Below, one piece after another: positions 9,078 through 18,100 of a stretch of 64,000 nt of DNA. The notes under the pieces are model-generated. The model searched no databases, was not told where the DNA came from, and saw only the letters and a program-made list of their open reading frames with translations. Source of the stretch: JBMYRH01 sp049602155 (GTDB lineage Bacteria; Myxococcota_A; UBA9042; PHBI01; JBMYRH01); contig JBMYRH010000004.1 in NCBI GenBank assembly GCA_049602155.1, positions 62,001 through 126,000 on the forward strand. Direction: 5' to 3'. Made by a program: the position numbers and the translations under genes. Within the stretch, counting starts at the first letter, position 1. Each line of letters begins with the position of its first letter.

Positions 9078-9968
9078 TTAGCCCAGCCCGCGCAGCTGTA
9101 ACTCAGCTTCGTCAAGCCCAAGGTAGTGCCCAATTTCATGCTGCACTGTGACTGCAATCTGGTGCTCGACCTGAGCAGCATCGGAGCACAGTCGTTCGAT
9201 ATTCCAGCGGTATAAATAGATACGCGACGGACCGTCTTGGATTACCTCAGCCGCCCTCTCCGCGCTGCGCTCAAGCCCATCGAAGAGCCCCAGCATCCGG
9301 GGATCAGCGCTCTCAGTCTCAAGTACCCAGCGCTCTGGGTAGTCCTCTGCGAAGATCACGACATTGCCAAGCGCACCCTGAACATGGCTCGGTAGAGCCT
9401 CTATGGCGAGCGCTGCCACCTCTGCGAAGCGTTCCTCAGAGACCCACATGGGGAACTGAGGCTCTGCGTCTGACTCAAGGGTCCACACTTGCTCCCAACA
9501 CTGCTGCCGCAGCGTCCACTCTTGGAGCCGTTCAAATAGAAGCCCGGTCTCATACCAAAGGTCCGGATCATCGCGGTGACGCCCCGCAGCTTCCAGCAGC
9601 AGCTGAGCGGCCGCCTGAAGCGCGCCTACCTCAGCCAAGATCTCAGCGACCTCAATAGCCGCTTCGACGTCATCAGGGTGCATCCTCATGGCCGTTTGAG
9701 CGACGGAGAGTGCCTCGTCACGCGCGCCGTCCAACCAACAACCGCGCCACTTCAACGCCAAAAATTCTGGGCTCCCCTCGCCGCCTTCAGGGAGCAACGC
9801 CACCGCTGCACCATGCCGCTGCAACCCAGACAAATCCCCTTCGTCATAAGCCAAAAGACCAAGATCAAAGTGGACGCCTAGCGCGTCACCGCGAGCAGCG
9901 AGACACCCATAGGTTTGCGAGGCCAAGGCCCTCCGCGAGCGGCCACTAAGGGCTATCGGCGTCCTCAT
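9078..9968 (-). CDS. Zincin-like metallopeptidase with helical-repeat N-terminus
   Basis: The C-terminus carries VQHEIGHYLGLDEAELQ, an HExxHxxGL zinc site of the small zincin family often annotated as a metallopeptidase family protein (PF06262-like); the preceding PSRIYLYRWNIERLC is also typical of that family. The N-terminal two-thirds (GVHFDLGLLAYDEGDL, MRMHPDDVEAAIEVAEIL, LWYETGLLFERLQEW) read like TPR helices. I place the start at ATG 9968, overlapping the previous gene's stop by 23 bases; the longer frame to 10244 is a shadow of that gene. The start is uncertain. No signal peptide is seen, so it is probably cytoplasmic. Confidence 0.7.
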   Translation of the reverse strand: MRTPIALSGRSRRALASQTYGCLAARGDALGVHFDLGLLAYDEGDLSGLQRHGAAVALLPEGGEGSPEFLALKWRGCWLDGARDEALSVAQTAMRMHPDDVEAAIEVAEILAEVGALQAAAQLLLEAAGRHRDDPDLWYETGLLFERLQEWTLRQQCWEQVWTLESDAEPQFPMWVSEERFAEVAALAIEALPSHVQGALGNVVIFAEDYPERWVLETESADPRMLGLFDGLERSAERAAEVIQDGPSRIYLYRWNIERLCSDAAQVEHQIAVTVQHEIGHYLGLDEAELQLRGLG

Positions 9969-10563
9969 AGTAGTCCGGTTTGCCGTCGCCCTTTGTGTCA
10001 TAACCAATGCGGACGATCTGACCATCGGGTCCGTAGTACTCGAACTCATTCGCGAGCCCGTCTCCGGTGGTGTCTTTCGACTTACGTACGAGCTTGCCCT
10101 CTTCATAGTACTTCCACATGGAGGGCTTCTCCACGAAGTTGAGGTACATCTCGCGACGCACGCGTGACCCGTCGACGTAAAAGTCGATCGCGTCGATCTT
10201 GGAGTCGAAATCCAAGTCCATCTCTTCACGGACGAGCGAGCCATCGGGCGAATAGAACTGTCTGACGTCGGTCTTCGTGTCGAAGTTCACATCGATCTCT
10301 TTTCGGGCGAGCACGCGTGCGCGCTGCTCCCGCGGCATGGTGGCGTCGCCCAAGCGCGTAAAGACAGACGTCATATCGGCTGTTCCGTCACCGTTGAGAT
10401 CGTACTCCTCGGTCTCGGCCTCACCAGAGATGGTGACCTCCATCACCGACTGCTCGTCAGCCTGGTCCGTGGTCTCTTCCTTCTCTGCCCCGGCACAACC
10501 GAACGTTAATCCAGTCACTCCGAGGATGGTCAGCAGACGAAAAGTTGTACGCAAAGTCGTCAT
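9946..10563 (-). CDS. Lipoprotein with EF-hand/thrombospondin-3-like Asp repeats
   Basis: The start is ATG 10563 with GGGAG just upstream; the frame reaches 10689 but the extra residues are not signal-like. MTTLRTTFRLLTILGVTGL leads to the lipobox TFGC. The mature part holds repeated DxDxDG-type loops: YDLNGDGTADM, DTTGDGLANEFEYYGPDG and DTKGDGKPDYYEDAD, plus degenerate copies (DFDSKIDAIDFYVDGS). Such loops bind calcium in thrombospondin type 3 and EF-hand repeats. It ends inside the start region of the zincin gene, so the two are likely cotranscribed. Exact function unknown. Confidence 0.75.
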   Translation of the reverse strand: MTTLRTTFRLLTILGVTGLTFGCAGAEKEETTDQADEQSVMEVTISGEAETEEYDLNGDGTADMTSVFTRLGDATMPREQRARVLARKEIDVNFDTKTDVRQFYSPDGSLVREEMDLDFDSKIDAIDFYVDGSRVRREMYLNFVEKPSMWKYYEEGKLVRKSKDTTGDGLANEFEYYGPDGQIVRIGYDTKGDGKPDYYEDADSP

Positions 10564-10698
10564 CTTTCTCCCAGTGTGCCCAGCACATCGGTCAACTCGG
10601 ACGTGATCTTGGTTCCAAAGCCCTTTGGGGTCAAGGCTCTCTCCTAACTTGAACAGGGTCGATACGCCAGCAGTCTCCCCACAAGCCACCTGCTGGTC

Positions 10699-11601
10699 TC
10701 AAGCACGCCCTCCCGGGCCCCCCATGCCATAGACTCCCACTTCCCGCAGCGCGGTGCCCGCAACACGAGCTGCGAGGTCTCCATCGGGGAGCACCGCATC
10801 GGGCTCATACACGATGGCCGTACCGCCGATATCCTGCTTAGCCTGCTGGCAGGCCGCGGCGATGACGTGTGTTTGTAGCGCGGTCACACCAAGCAAAAGA
10901 GGGACAACGTGGACCCTCTCTACCCCGTGTACACGACCAACCCTCAAGATCGCCTGCCGCGTGGGTTCGGGCGATTTAGAGACGACATGACCGACAAACG
11001 CATGCTCAATCGGCCCAAAGCCTCGCTGCTTCAAGAGCACCTGAGTGCGCTTAAGCAAGCTCTTCCAACGGCCATGATGCAGCGTCGAACCGTACGCGCA
11101 GAGGACGATCCCCTCCGCAGGGGTGACTCCATCACATCGGAGAGATAGGCGCCTCGCCACGTTAGCAGCCAGGATCTCCTCGAGCGCGCCCAGAGACAAT
11201 AATGTGACCGGGAGCCCTGATTCGAGGGGGTGTTGGCCTTCACCGCGCAAACGTCGCCTCACGTGCTCAGCCACATCGAGGCCGAGTAAGCCAGGGAGGT
11301 CTTCTTTCAAGTGCGTCGACATCGTCAGAAGCAGCGGCGCAACTAAGACTCGGGAGGCTCCACGCTCCAATAAAGAGCGCACTGCATCAGGCACACTCGG
11401 CGTAGACGACTCAAGAAACGCCGCCTCGATGGCGGAGAAAATCGCAGTCCCTGCGGCGCTCTCCCCCACGTGCTCCGCAAATTCGCGCACCCGCTGAGCC
11501 CAGCCCGGCGCGCGCGAGCCGTGCGCGGCGATCAAGAGCGCTGTCGGTCCGTGCCCCATGACAACCACGATGGGATGTGGACACGACGCGGTCAAGCTCA
11601 T
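10699..11601 (-). CDS. Two-domain CbiX/sirohydrochlorin chelatase-like protein
   Basis: Two tandem CbiX-type chelatase domains, about residues 19-160 and 180-300. These enzymes insert Co, Fe or Ni into sirohydrochlorin-type tetrapyrroles. ATG 11601 is chosen because GGAGGA lies seven bases upstream. The first domain keeps both metal-binding histidines expected of the family, in LIAAHGSR and in LLLTMSTHLKEDLPG. In the second, the HGS position reads CAYGSTLHHG, so the first His is a Tyr, although a His remains in LLLGVTALQTHV. The second half may therefore be structural. No other cobalamin or sirohaem gene is adjacent. The metal is unknown. Confidence 0.78.
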   Translation of the reverse strand: MSLTASCPHPIVVVMGHGPTALLIAAHGSRAPGWAQRVREFAEHVGESAAGTAIFSAIEAAFLESSTPSVPDAVRSLLERGASRVLVAPLLLTMSTHLKEDLPGLLGLDVAEHVRRRLRGEGQHPLESGLPVTLLSLGALEEILAANVARRLSLRCDGVTPAEGIVLCAYGSTLHHGRWKSLLKRTQVLLKQRGFGPIEHAFVGHVVSKSPEPTRQAILRVGRVHGVERVHVVPLLLGVTALQTHVIAAACQQAKQDIGGTAIVYEPDAVLPDGDLAARVAGTALREVGVYGMGGPGGRA

Positions 11602-11687
11602 GACCAGTTCCTCCGGCTTGGAGGTTGCCAACTCTAGGCGGCCGCTTCACCATACGGCCGCTCCAAGCCAGCAGTTTAGAGGGACGG

Positions 11688-13532
11688 ATGGCCCAAGATA
11701 TCAAGACTCGAGCTGTCGCAGATGCGGTCGTTCAGAAGTACCGAGAGCTCACCCCGGCCGCGATGATCTTAGGCGTCATCCAAGGCATTGTGCTGAACCT
11801 CGCGTTCGTTTACGCCGCCTTGAAGCTCGGCTTCTCGATTGGTGGCAGCACGGTGGCGGCGATCATGGGTTACGCCCTGCTCCGAGGCGTCATGGGCAAA
11901 GGCACCATGATCGAGAACAACATCAATCAGACTATCGCGTCCGGGATCAACACCGCCGGCACTGGGGTTGTGTTCACACTCCCTGCCCTCTTCATGCTCG
12001 ACGCCAAGTGGCGCTCAGAGGGGCTCCCTGGTCTTGAGTTCTCGATGTTGCCGCTGCTGATCGGCGGTGTCGCAGGCTCCATCTTAGGGGTCGTGCTCAT
12101 TATCCCACTGCGCAAACAGATGATCGACTTGGACCGGCTTCGCTTCCCATCTGGTGTCGCTGTCGCCACGATTATTCGCTCCGGCAGCACAGGAGTTGAG
12201 AAGGCCAAGCTGCTCGGCGCTGGCTTCGCAATCGCCGCGCTTTGGAAGCTGCTCATGGTCAGCGGAATGCTGGATGTGCCGGGCGTCCTCGCTCACGAGG
12301 AGCTCAACGTCAGCTTTGGATTTATCCCCGACTATTTCTCGCCGGTGCTCTACCTCTCAATGATGAACATCGCAGCGGGGTTGCTCGCCGGGCGAGGCGG
12401 CATGCCCTTCTTCGTCGGTGGGCTCTTGGCCTGGTGGGTGCTCTCGCCCGCCGCCTTCCACTTGGGATGGACACCTGATGTGGAGACCACGATGGCGCTC
12501 GCAAATTATACCGAGGGCTCCATTGCAAACGGCACCCCAGTGTTCGGCTTCTTATACGGCACGATGATCCGGCCACTGGGTATCGGGGCCTTGATTGGCG
12601 GCGCATTGATGGGCGTCGTGATGAGCTTCCCGGCGATTAAAGGCGCGCTTCGCTCCCTCGCGACAGCCGCAAAGACCGCGACAGCTGGCGGCAGCAAAGT
12701 CGGGAGCGACGAGATGCCCCTGTCCGTGCTCATCGCTGGGACGATCGGAGCCATCGTCCTCTTCTTTATCGCTGCGATGATGACGGACGGCGTGAGCGTC
12801 CCACAAGCTGTGTTGGCATCCGTGGTCGGCACGATCTGGCTCTTCCTCGCCGGCCTCATTGTGGCCCAGGCCACAGGCATGACAGACATCTCACCGATGA
12901 GCGGAATGGCACTGATCTCGGTGACACTCATGATGTTCCTGCTCAACAACAACGTCGCCGCCGCCATGGTCGTGGGCGTCGCGGTGTGCGTCGCCATCGG
13001 ACAGGGTGCGGACATGATGCAGGACCTCAAGACGGGCTTCCTCATCGGCGGGCGGCCCGTCAAACAGCAGCTCGCTCAGTTCTGCGTCACCTGGATCGGT
13101 GCGCTCATTGCCGCGGGCGCAATCTATGTCCTCTGGCATTACGGACCCCGGACCACCGGCGCCGGCGGCTTCGGCGAAGGTAGCCCCCTCCCAGCTCCTC
13201 AAGCTGGCGTCCTCATGGGCATCATCGACGCCGTGCAAAGCGGCAACGTCCCCGTCGACAAATACGCCATGGGAGGCGTCATCGGCGCTCTGTTAGGGGC
13301 AGCCCCGATGGCTGGACTCGGCGTCCTCATCGGGCTCGCGATGTACCTCCCCTTCTCCATCACGTTTGGGTACGGCTTGGGCTGTATGACCTCGATGTGG
13401 CTCACGAAGCGCCGTGGAATCGCCTTCTATCAGCACAAGCTGGTGCCCGTCGCAGCCGGCTTGATCGTCGGTGAGGCGATCATGGGTATCGTTCACGCGG
13501 GCTACGAAATGTCGAAAGCGATGGGAGGATAA
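11688..13532 (+). CDS. OPT-family oligopeptide/metal-chelate transporter
   Basis: A 614-residue polytopic inner-membrane protein of the oligopeptide transporter (OPT) superfamily, which imports peptides or metal chelates with protons. ATG 11688 follows GAGGGACGG. Family signatures are the N-terminal ELTPAAMILGVIQGIVLN, the NNINQTIASGINTAGTGVVF block and FPSGVAVATIIRSG. Many hydrophobic helices extend to the C-terminus (FYQHKLVPVAAGLIVGEAIMGI). It is followed four bases later by a small membrane protein gene, with which it is probably cotranscribed. The cbiX-like gene is divergent. Substrate cannot be told from the sequence. Confidence 0.88.
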   Translation: MAQDIKTRAVADAVVQKYRELTPAAMILGVIQGIVLNLAFVYAALKLGFSIGGSTVAAIMGYALLRGVMGKGTMIENNINQTIASGINTAGTGVVFTLPALFMLDAKWRSEGLPGLEFSMLPLLIGGVAGSILGVVLIIPLRKQMIDLDRLRFPSGVAVATIIRSGSTGVEKAKLLGAGFAIAALWKLLMVSGMLDVPGVLAHEELNVSFGFIPDYFSPVLYLSMMNIAAGLLAGRGGMPFFVGGLLAWWVLSPAAFHLGWTPDVETTMALANYTEGSIANGTPVFGFLYGTMIRPLGIGALIGGALMGVVMSFPAIKGALRSLATAAKTATAGGSKVGSDEMPLSVLIAGTIGAIVLFFIAAMMTDGVSVPQAVLASVVGTIWLFLAGLIVAQATGMTDISPMSGMALISVTLMMFLLNNNVAAAMVVGVAVCVAIGQGADMMQDLKTGFLIGGRPVKQQLAQFCVTWIGALIAAGAIYVLWHYGPRTTGAGGFGEGSPLPAPQAGVLMGIIDAVQSGNVPVDKYAMGGVIGALLGAAPMAGLGVLIGLAMYLPFSITFGYGLGCMTSMWLTKRRGIAFYQHKLVPVAAGLIVGEAIMGIVHAGYEMSKAMGG

Positions 13533-13535
13533 GAA

Positions 13536-14087
13536 ATGAAAAACGCACAAGGCTTCATCATCTTCTCAGTCGGCATCGTCCTCGCCATCGTGGGGGCGTC
13601 AAAGGCCCCCATCGAGGGCAGCGCGTGGCCCGACACTGTGCCCGTCTTCTTGGCGGGCTCTCTTCTCGCAGTCGTCGGCCTCTTCCTGTGGCGACGAGCG
13701 ACAGCTGCCGAGGCCCGCCTGCAAGCCGAGTCTTCAGAGAGCGCCAATGATCCCTACGCGCTCTTGACGGGGCTCATGGAGCCAATGAACGCCCTAAAGT
13801 CGGAGATCGACAACCTCGACACAGAGGCGTTAGGCGAGCGAATCGATCACCTCCTCAACGACTTCGTCCTCCCCTTCGCCGAGGTCCGCCAAGTGCTCGT
13901 GAACCGCATGGGGATGGAGAAAGGCGCAGAGGTCCTCGTTATCGTCGCCTTTGGGGAGCGACTCCTGAACCGAGTGTGGACCACCGCGGCAGACGGACAC
14001 CTGCCCGAAGCGAAGGCCTGCTTCCCAGAGGCGCACGAGGCCTTCACAGAGGCCTATGCACTCATCGCAGAGGCCTCGGGCGCTTAG
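13536..14087 (+). CDS. Small membrane protein downstream of OPT transporter
   Basis: 183 residues: two N-terminal membrane helices (GFIIFSVGIVLAIVGASK and FLAGSLLAVVGLFLWRR) and a soluble acidic, helical C-terminal part rich in Glu and Leu. I do not recognise the family. It starts 4 bases after the OPT transporter stop, so it may be an accessory or regulatory subunit of that transporter; this is inference from spacing only. It is convergent with purE. Confidence 0.6.
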   Translation: MKNAQGFIIFSVGIVLAIVGASKAPIEGSAWPDTVPVFLAGSLLAVVGLFLWRRATAAEARLQAESSESANDPYALLTGLMEPMNALKSEIDNLDTEALGERIDHLLNDFVLPFAEVRQVLVNRMGMEKGAEVLVIVAFGERLLNRVWTTAADGHLPEAKACFPEAHEAFTEAYALIAEASGA

Positions 14088-14093
14088 CCCGCT

Positions 14094-14588
14094 TTAGACG
14101 TTCCCGGGATCCGGGAGCGTCTTAGCGCGTGCTTTGGTCGCCATCTCAGCCTTGTAGTCCTGCAGCGCGTCCCAGAGCGCCGGATCGCCGGTCGCGAGGA
14201 TCTGGATCGCAAGCACCGCTGCGTTCTTAGCGCCGTTGATGGCGACCGTCGCGACGGGGACCCCAGGAGGCATCTGAACCGTCGCTAAGAGCGCGTCCAT
14301 ACCGTCCAACTGCTTGGCTGCGATCGGCACCCCGATCACCGGAAGCGCAGTCTGAGCTGCCACCGCTCCCGCCAAGTGGGCTGCCATACCTGCCCCACAG
14401 ATCATGACGCGTGTACCGCGGTCATAAGCTGAGGACGCATATGCAGCAACGTCCTCTGGGGTGCGATGCGCAGACATCACCTTGGCCTCAAAGGGGATAT
14501 CAAACTGACGACAGATCGTCGCAGCTCCCTCCATCACAGGCCAGTCAGAGTCGCTGCCCATCAAGATACCGATACGTGGCTCACTCAT
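14094..14588 (-). CDS. purE: N5-carboxyaminoimidazole ribonucleotide mutase
   Basis: PurE class I moves the carboxyl group of N5-CAIR to give CAIR in purine synthesis. The protein is 164 residues. The start at ATG 14588 has GGAGG upstream. The N-terminal nucleotide loop GILMGSDSDWPVM, the EAKVMSAHRTPEDV catalytic segment with its His, and VMICGAGMAAHLAGAVAAQT are diagnostic. No purK lies next to it. purD and purH are about 46 kb downstream in this window, so purine genes are dispersed. Confidence 0.94.
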   Translation of the reverse strand: MSEPRIGILMGSDSDWPVMEGAATICRQFDIPFEAKVMSAHRTPEDVAAYASSAYDRGTRVMICGAGMAAHLAGAVAAQTALPVIGVPIAAKQLDGMDALLATVQMPPGVPVATVAINGAKNAAVLAIQILATGDPALWDALQDYKAEMATKARAKTLPDPGNV

Positions 14589-14659
14589 TCTCGGTCCCTC
14601 CTGTCGCCGAATGTCGCGCAGTATAGCGACGAAGCTCGACAAGAAAAGGCCATCTCACA

Positions 14660-15511
14660 CTAACGTTTAATCACCAGTGGAATCGTGACCTTACGTTGCG
14701 AACCTCCGTACTGAGGCACCGAAACAGCCTTCAACGCACGCTTGACGCACGCCTTAAATGGCTGGTCTCCCGAAGCCTCAGCTCCCACTGTAAACGCCCC
14801 CAAGCCTCCCGAGCGGACAACAAATGAGACCCTCGTGCCACGAAACCGTTCGGAGCGCCCTGCGGCCGCTTGTGCGCAGCTCAGAAGCTTCCCGCGGGCC
14901 GAGCTCACAACCTTGTTTAGCTGAGCTTCGGAGAGCTCGTTCCCATCATCATCGAAGCTCATGGTGTTCACGAGAGTGCCCCCACTCCCTTCCACACCGA
15001 CACCACTCGTGTCGTAGTTAATACCCTCACGGAGGCGCCTCACCTTCGTCCCTTCGGGAATCTTGAGCGCCTCAGGCTCCTGCACTTGGGGCAACACGGG
15101 GAGCTCGGGTGGCTGAGCAACTTTAACGGCAGCGAGGATCCCCGTCGGCTCGGCGCGGGACATCCGCCACGTCATCCATGCAGCGAACGACACGAACACC
15201 AAGGCACCGATAATCGCCAATCGCCCCGCGCTCCCGGTGAGCAGGCGCTTCGTTCGAAGCTGTCGGGCGTGATCATCTGCGGCCTCACTGGCCCAGCCCT
15301 CTTCGACCCTCGCATACTCTCCACGAAACTCGGAATAGGAGCCCAGCGGCTCCCAAAGACGATCTGCCACGTTGCAGATCATGGTCCCGAGGTTGATCTC
15401 ACGGGTCTCGATCATGGTCACGACTTGCTCGGTCGTAAATGGACCAAAGTCGACCCCGTCTTTCCGCGTCAACCACCTCGAGCCGCGTTTATTTCGTCTC
15501 GTTTTGGCCAC
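14660..15511 (-). CDS. GYF-like domain membrane protein with TonB/AgmX-type C-terminus
   Basis: From GTG 15511 (GGGAGG six bases upstream) the protein is 283 residues. It has an N-terminal GYF_2-like module (RWLTRKDGVDFGPFTTEQVV), one membrane helix (LAIIGALVFVSFAAWMTW), a Pro-rich periplasmic stretch (PPELPVLPQVQEPEALKIPE) and a C-terminal domain with two Cys. That C-terminal domain resembles the TonB-like domain of myxobacterial AgmX/PglI gliding and energy-transduction proteins. In the family, cytoplasmic GYF plus periplasmic TonB-like parts link cytoplasmic motors or signals to the outer membrane. The gene precedes purE by 71 bases on the same strand. Confidence 0.6.
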   Translation of the reverse strand: MAKTRRNKRGSRWLTRKDGVDFGPFTTEQVVTMIETREINLGTMICNVADRLWEPLGSYSEFRGEYARVEEGWASEAADDHARQLRTKRLLTGSAGRLAIIGALVFVSFAAWMTWRMSRAEPTGILAAVKVAQPPELPVLPQVQEPEALKIPEGTKVRRLREGINYDTSGVGVEGSGGTLVNTMSFDDDGNELSEAQLNKVVSSARGKLLSCAQAAAGRSERFRGTRVSFVVRSGGLGAFTVGAEASGDQPFKACVKRALKAVSVPQYGGSQRKVTIPLVIKR

Positions 15512-15626
15512 CGCACGCCTCCCACGCGTCCTTCGGTTATCGGGCTTGCGCTCCCTACATGTCAACGCCACCAGTGATGTGCATCGGTTGCCTGAGAACT
15601 CGACCACTGCTAATCAATGAAAATCT

Positions 15627-16709
15627 ATGCGACTGATTCTCCCGATTTTGCTCACGACCCTGCTCACGGCTCCTGCGTGCGAGAAAGACGCCAATCAGAT
15701 CGAGATCGCAGAGTCTCTCAACCGAATAGTGACCGCCTTAGATGCCGCGAACTGGAGTGATCTTTGGGATGAGTCACACCCAGATGCTCAAGACCAAGTC
15801 CTTCAACTCCACACAGCGCTTAGTGAAGCCCTCGACACGGTCAGTGACCTCTACGAACGCTCTGAACAGCCGATCGCGAGAGCTGCCCTTGGACGCGATC
15901 TCGTCGCCGATATCGCCGTCGGAGCCACTGATGCAGGCCCTCGTCTGCTCTCTCGCTTGTTCGCCTCTGGAGCGATTCGCCTCGACGAGAAGACGCGTGA
16001 TGGGCTGACCGCAAGCAGCGCAGCCATCGATGGCGATCGTGCCGTGGTGCACACCGCAGCGGGCGAAATCTTCACCTTCGGCCGCGCCGATGGACGTTGG
16101 AAGTCACGCTTGCTTGTCGACATGCTCGACCAATCTCGTCCGGTCACGACCCTTAAAGAGAGCGCCCTCGCGGTCGCGGCAGCAAAGAAGGCCCAGCAGG
16201 ATGCCTGGGCCTCGTCACGAGATCCTAAAACGCCTCACGGCGCCTACAACCTGGCGCGCTCGGCGCTCGAGCGCACACCACTGGATGCCTCAGTCGTATA
16301 CGCCCTGCTCGCACCGGATTCGCGCGCTGCACTGCTCGAAGCTTTGAAGCTCGCTCGGCAAGCCCAATCACGCCTGCAAAAACGTACGACTAAGAGCCAA
16401 CGGAAAGCGGCATATGCGAAGCACGGACTGACGGTCTACGTGGGAGCGGACAGCGACCGAGCCCTTTACGAGGCTTGGAGCAAGATGGCGACCTATGTCC
16501 CCCCCGTCACGGACGCATCCAAGCCTGCATCCGTGGAACGAGGTGAGAGCGATACAGCTGCCACGGTCGTGACCACGAGTGGCAAGCGTGTGCCCTTCGC
16601 GCGCGGAGAGGACGATGTGTGGCGCCTCACCGGGAACCTTGAGCCCATCCGCACCGCGCTGGTGGCCCCCGCCAAGGCTACCCTCAAGAAGCTCGGCGGT
16701 GGCGAATAG
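15627..16709 (+). CDS. Putative lipoprotein, unknown function
   Basis: 360 residues with an N-terminal export signal: MRLILPILLTTLLTAPAC has a lipobox-like APAC. The mature protein is mostly helical and Asp/Ala/Arg rich. The IVTALDAANWSDLWDESHPDA segment and a later SNF-like VVHTAAGEIFTFGRADGRWK suggest an NTF2/SnoaL-like fold of the sort that recurs in lipoproteins of this region (see the gene at 18101). I do not recognise it. It is divergent from the GYF-like gene and convergent with aspartokinase. Confidence 0.6.
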   Translation: MRLILPILLTTLLTAPACEKDANQIEIAESLNRIVTALDAANWSDLWDESHPDAQDQVLQLHTALSEALDTVSDLYERSEQPIARAALGRDLVADIAVGATDAGPRLLSRLFASGAIRLDEKTRDGLTASSAAIDGDRAVVHTAAGEIFTFGRADGRWKSRLLVDMLDQSRPVTTLKESALAVAAAKKAQQDAWASSRDPKTPHGAYNLARSALERTPLDASVVYALLAPDSRAALLEALKLARQAQSRLQKRTTKSQRKAAYAKHGLTVYVGADSDRALYEAWSKMATYVPPVTDASKPASVERGESDTAATVVTTSGKRVPFARGEDDVWRLTGNLEPIRTALVAPAKATLKKLGGGE

Positions 16710-16714
16710 TGATG

Positions 16715-17992
16715 TCACGCGGCATCTAGACCAAACGCCTCGTGAAGCGCACGAACGGCCAGCTCCGCGTAGCGCTCTTGGATCACAACGCTCACCTTGA
16801 TCTCTGAGGTCGAGATCATCTGGATGTTCACGCCGTGATCACGGAGCACCTCGAACATCTTGAGCGCTACGCCTGAATGACTGCGCATCCCCACCCCGAC
16901 GATGCTGACCTTGGCGATCGCGCTGTCAGCCCTCACGCCACCGGCCCCCAGGGTCTCGCTCAAGGCCTCAGTCAATTGAGTTGCCGCCGCGAGGTCCGCC
17001 ATCGGCACCGTGAACGTCAAATCCGTCCCACCGGAAGCCTGCGACGCATTCTGAATGATCATGTCGACGTTAATCCCGGCCTCTGCCAACGGCTTAAAGA
17101 CGTCCGCCGCGACGCCAGGCCGGTCTGGGACCGCGAGCATCGATATGCGTGCTTCGTTGCTGTCATAAGTCACAGCTCGTACGACGACTTTCTCCATCCC
17201 ACTCTCCTCGGGCACAACCCACGATCCCGGGCGCTCTTCAAATGTTGACCGCACGTGAATGGGCACCTGATATTTCATCGCGAATTCAACCGAACGCGTC
17301 TGAAGCACCTTGGCCCCCATTGAGGCCAACTCGAGCATCTCTTCATAGGAGACCCGGTCGATCTTTCGCGCACTCTTCACGACGTTCGGATCTGTCGTGT
17401 AGATGCCGTCCACATCCGTATATATCTCGCAGACCGAGGCCTTCATTGAGGCCGCAATTGCGACCGCCGTTGTGTCACTCCCACCGCGCCCCAAGGTCGT
17501 AATATTCCCATCGACATCGCGCCCCTGAAACCCTGCAACGACGGGAATCTCGCCGGCTGACAGCGCCTCACGTACGGCTGAAGCCTGGATGGATTCAATC
17601 CGCGCTCGGCTGTGGCTCGCATCGGTGCGAATGTCCGCCTGATAACCGAGGAGAGAACGCGCACCCTGACCGAGCGCCTGTATCGCCATGGCGACCAACG
17701 CAATGGAGACCTGCTCCCCACTGGACACGAGGACATCGTACTCACGTCCCCGTGACTCCGGGGCAATCTCTGCGGCCAAGCCCACAAGGCGATTCGTTTC
17801 TCCCGACATCGCGCTCACAACGACGACCACGTCAAAGCCCTGATTCCAGGTATGGACCACGCGCTCGGCGACCCGCTGAATACGAGCGGTGTCGCCGACC
17901 GATGTCCCACCAAACTTCTGAACGATCAGTGGTCGCGCTGTCGCCAAGCTGTCATCGCGTTCGGCGCGCGCGTCTCTTACGTCTCCCAACAT
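16715..17992 (-). CDS. lysC: Aspartate kinase
   Basis: Aspartokinase phosphorylates aspartate, opening the Lys/Thr/Met/diaminopimelate pathway. The catalytic domain starts at PLIVQKFGGTSVGDTARIQ and includes SSGEQVSIALVAMAI and LGRGGSDTTAVAIAA. Two C-terminal ACT domains (ISMLAVPDRPGVAADVFK and VGVGMRSHSGVALKMFEVL) give feedback control. It is 425 residues from ATG 17992. The first 20 residues precede the conserved core, and a TTG at residue 17 could be the true start. Not fused to homoserine dehydrogenase. Confidence 0.93.
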   Translation of the reverse strand: MLGDVRDARAERDDSLATARPLIVQKFGGTSVGDTARIQRVAERVVHTWNQGFDVVVVVSAMSGETNRLVGLAAEIAPESRGREYDVLVSSGEQVSIALVAMAIQALGQGARSLLGYQADIRTDASHSRARIESIQASAVREALSAGEIPVVAGFQGRDVDGNITTLGRGGSDTTAVAIAASMKASVCEIYTDVDGIYTTDPNVVKSARKIDRVSYEEMLELASMGAKVLQTRSVEFAMKYQVPIHVRSTFEERPGSWVVPEESGMEKVVVRAVTYDSNEARISMLAVPDRPGVAADVFKPLAEAGINVDMIIQNASQASGGTDLTFTVPMADLAAATQLTEALSETLGAGGVRADSAIAKVSIVGVGMRSHSGVALKMFEVLRDHGVNIQMISTSEIKVSVVIQERYAELAVRALHEAFGLDAA

Positions 17993-18100
17993 GCGTCCCG
18001 ATCCGCCCTTCCCGTGATGAGGTCATCGCTCGATGACAGCATAGAGACTCGCGCATCTCAGTGTTAGTCCATCGACGATATGTACCGCGGCCAACAAGCC

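Noticed and set aside
9968..10244. N-terminal extension of the metallopeptidase frame
   Set aside because: This segment lies within the coding region of the lipoprotein gene 9946-10563 and shows Ser/Arg-rich shadow composition.
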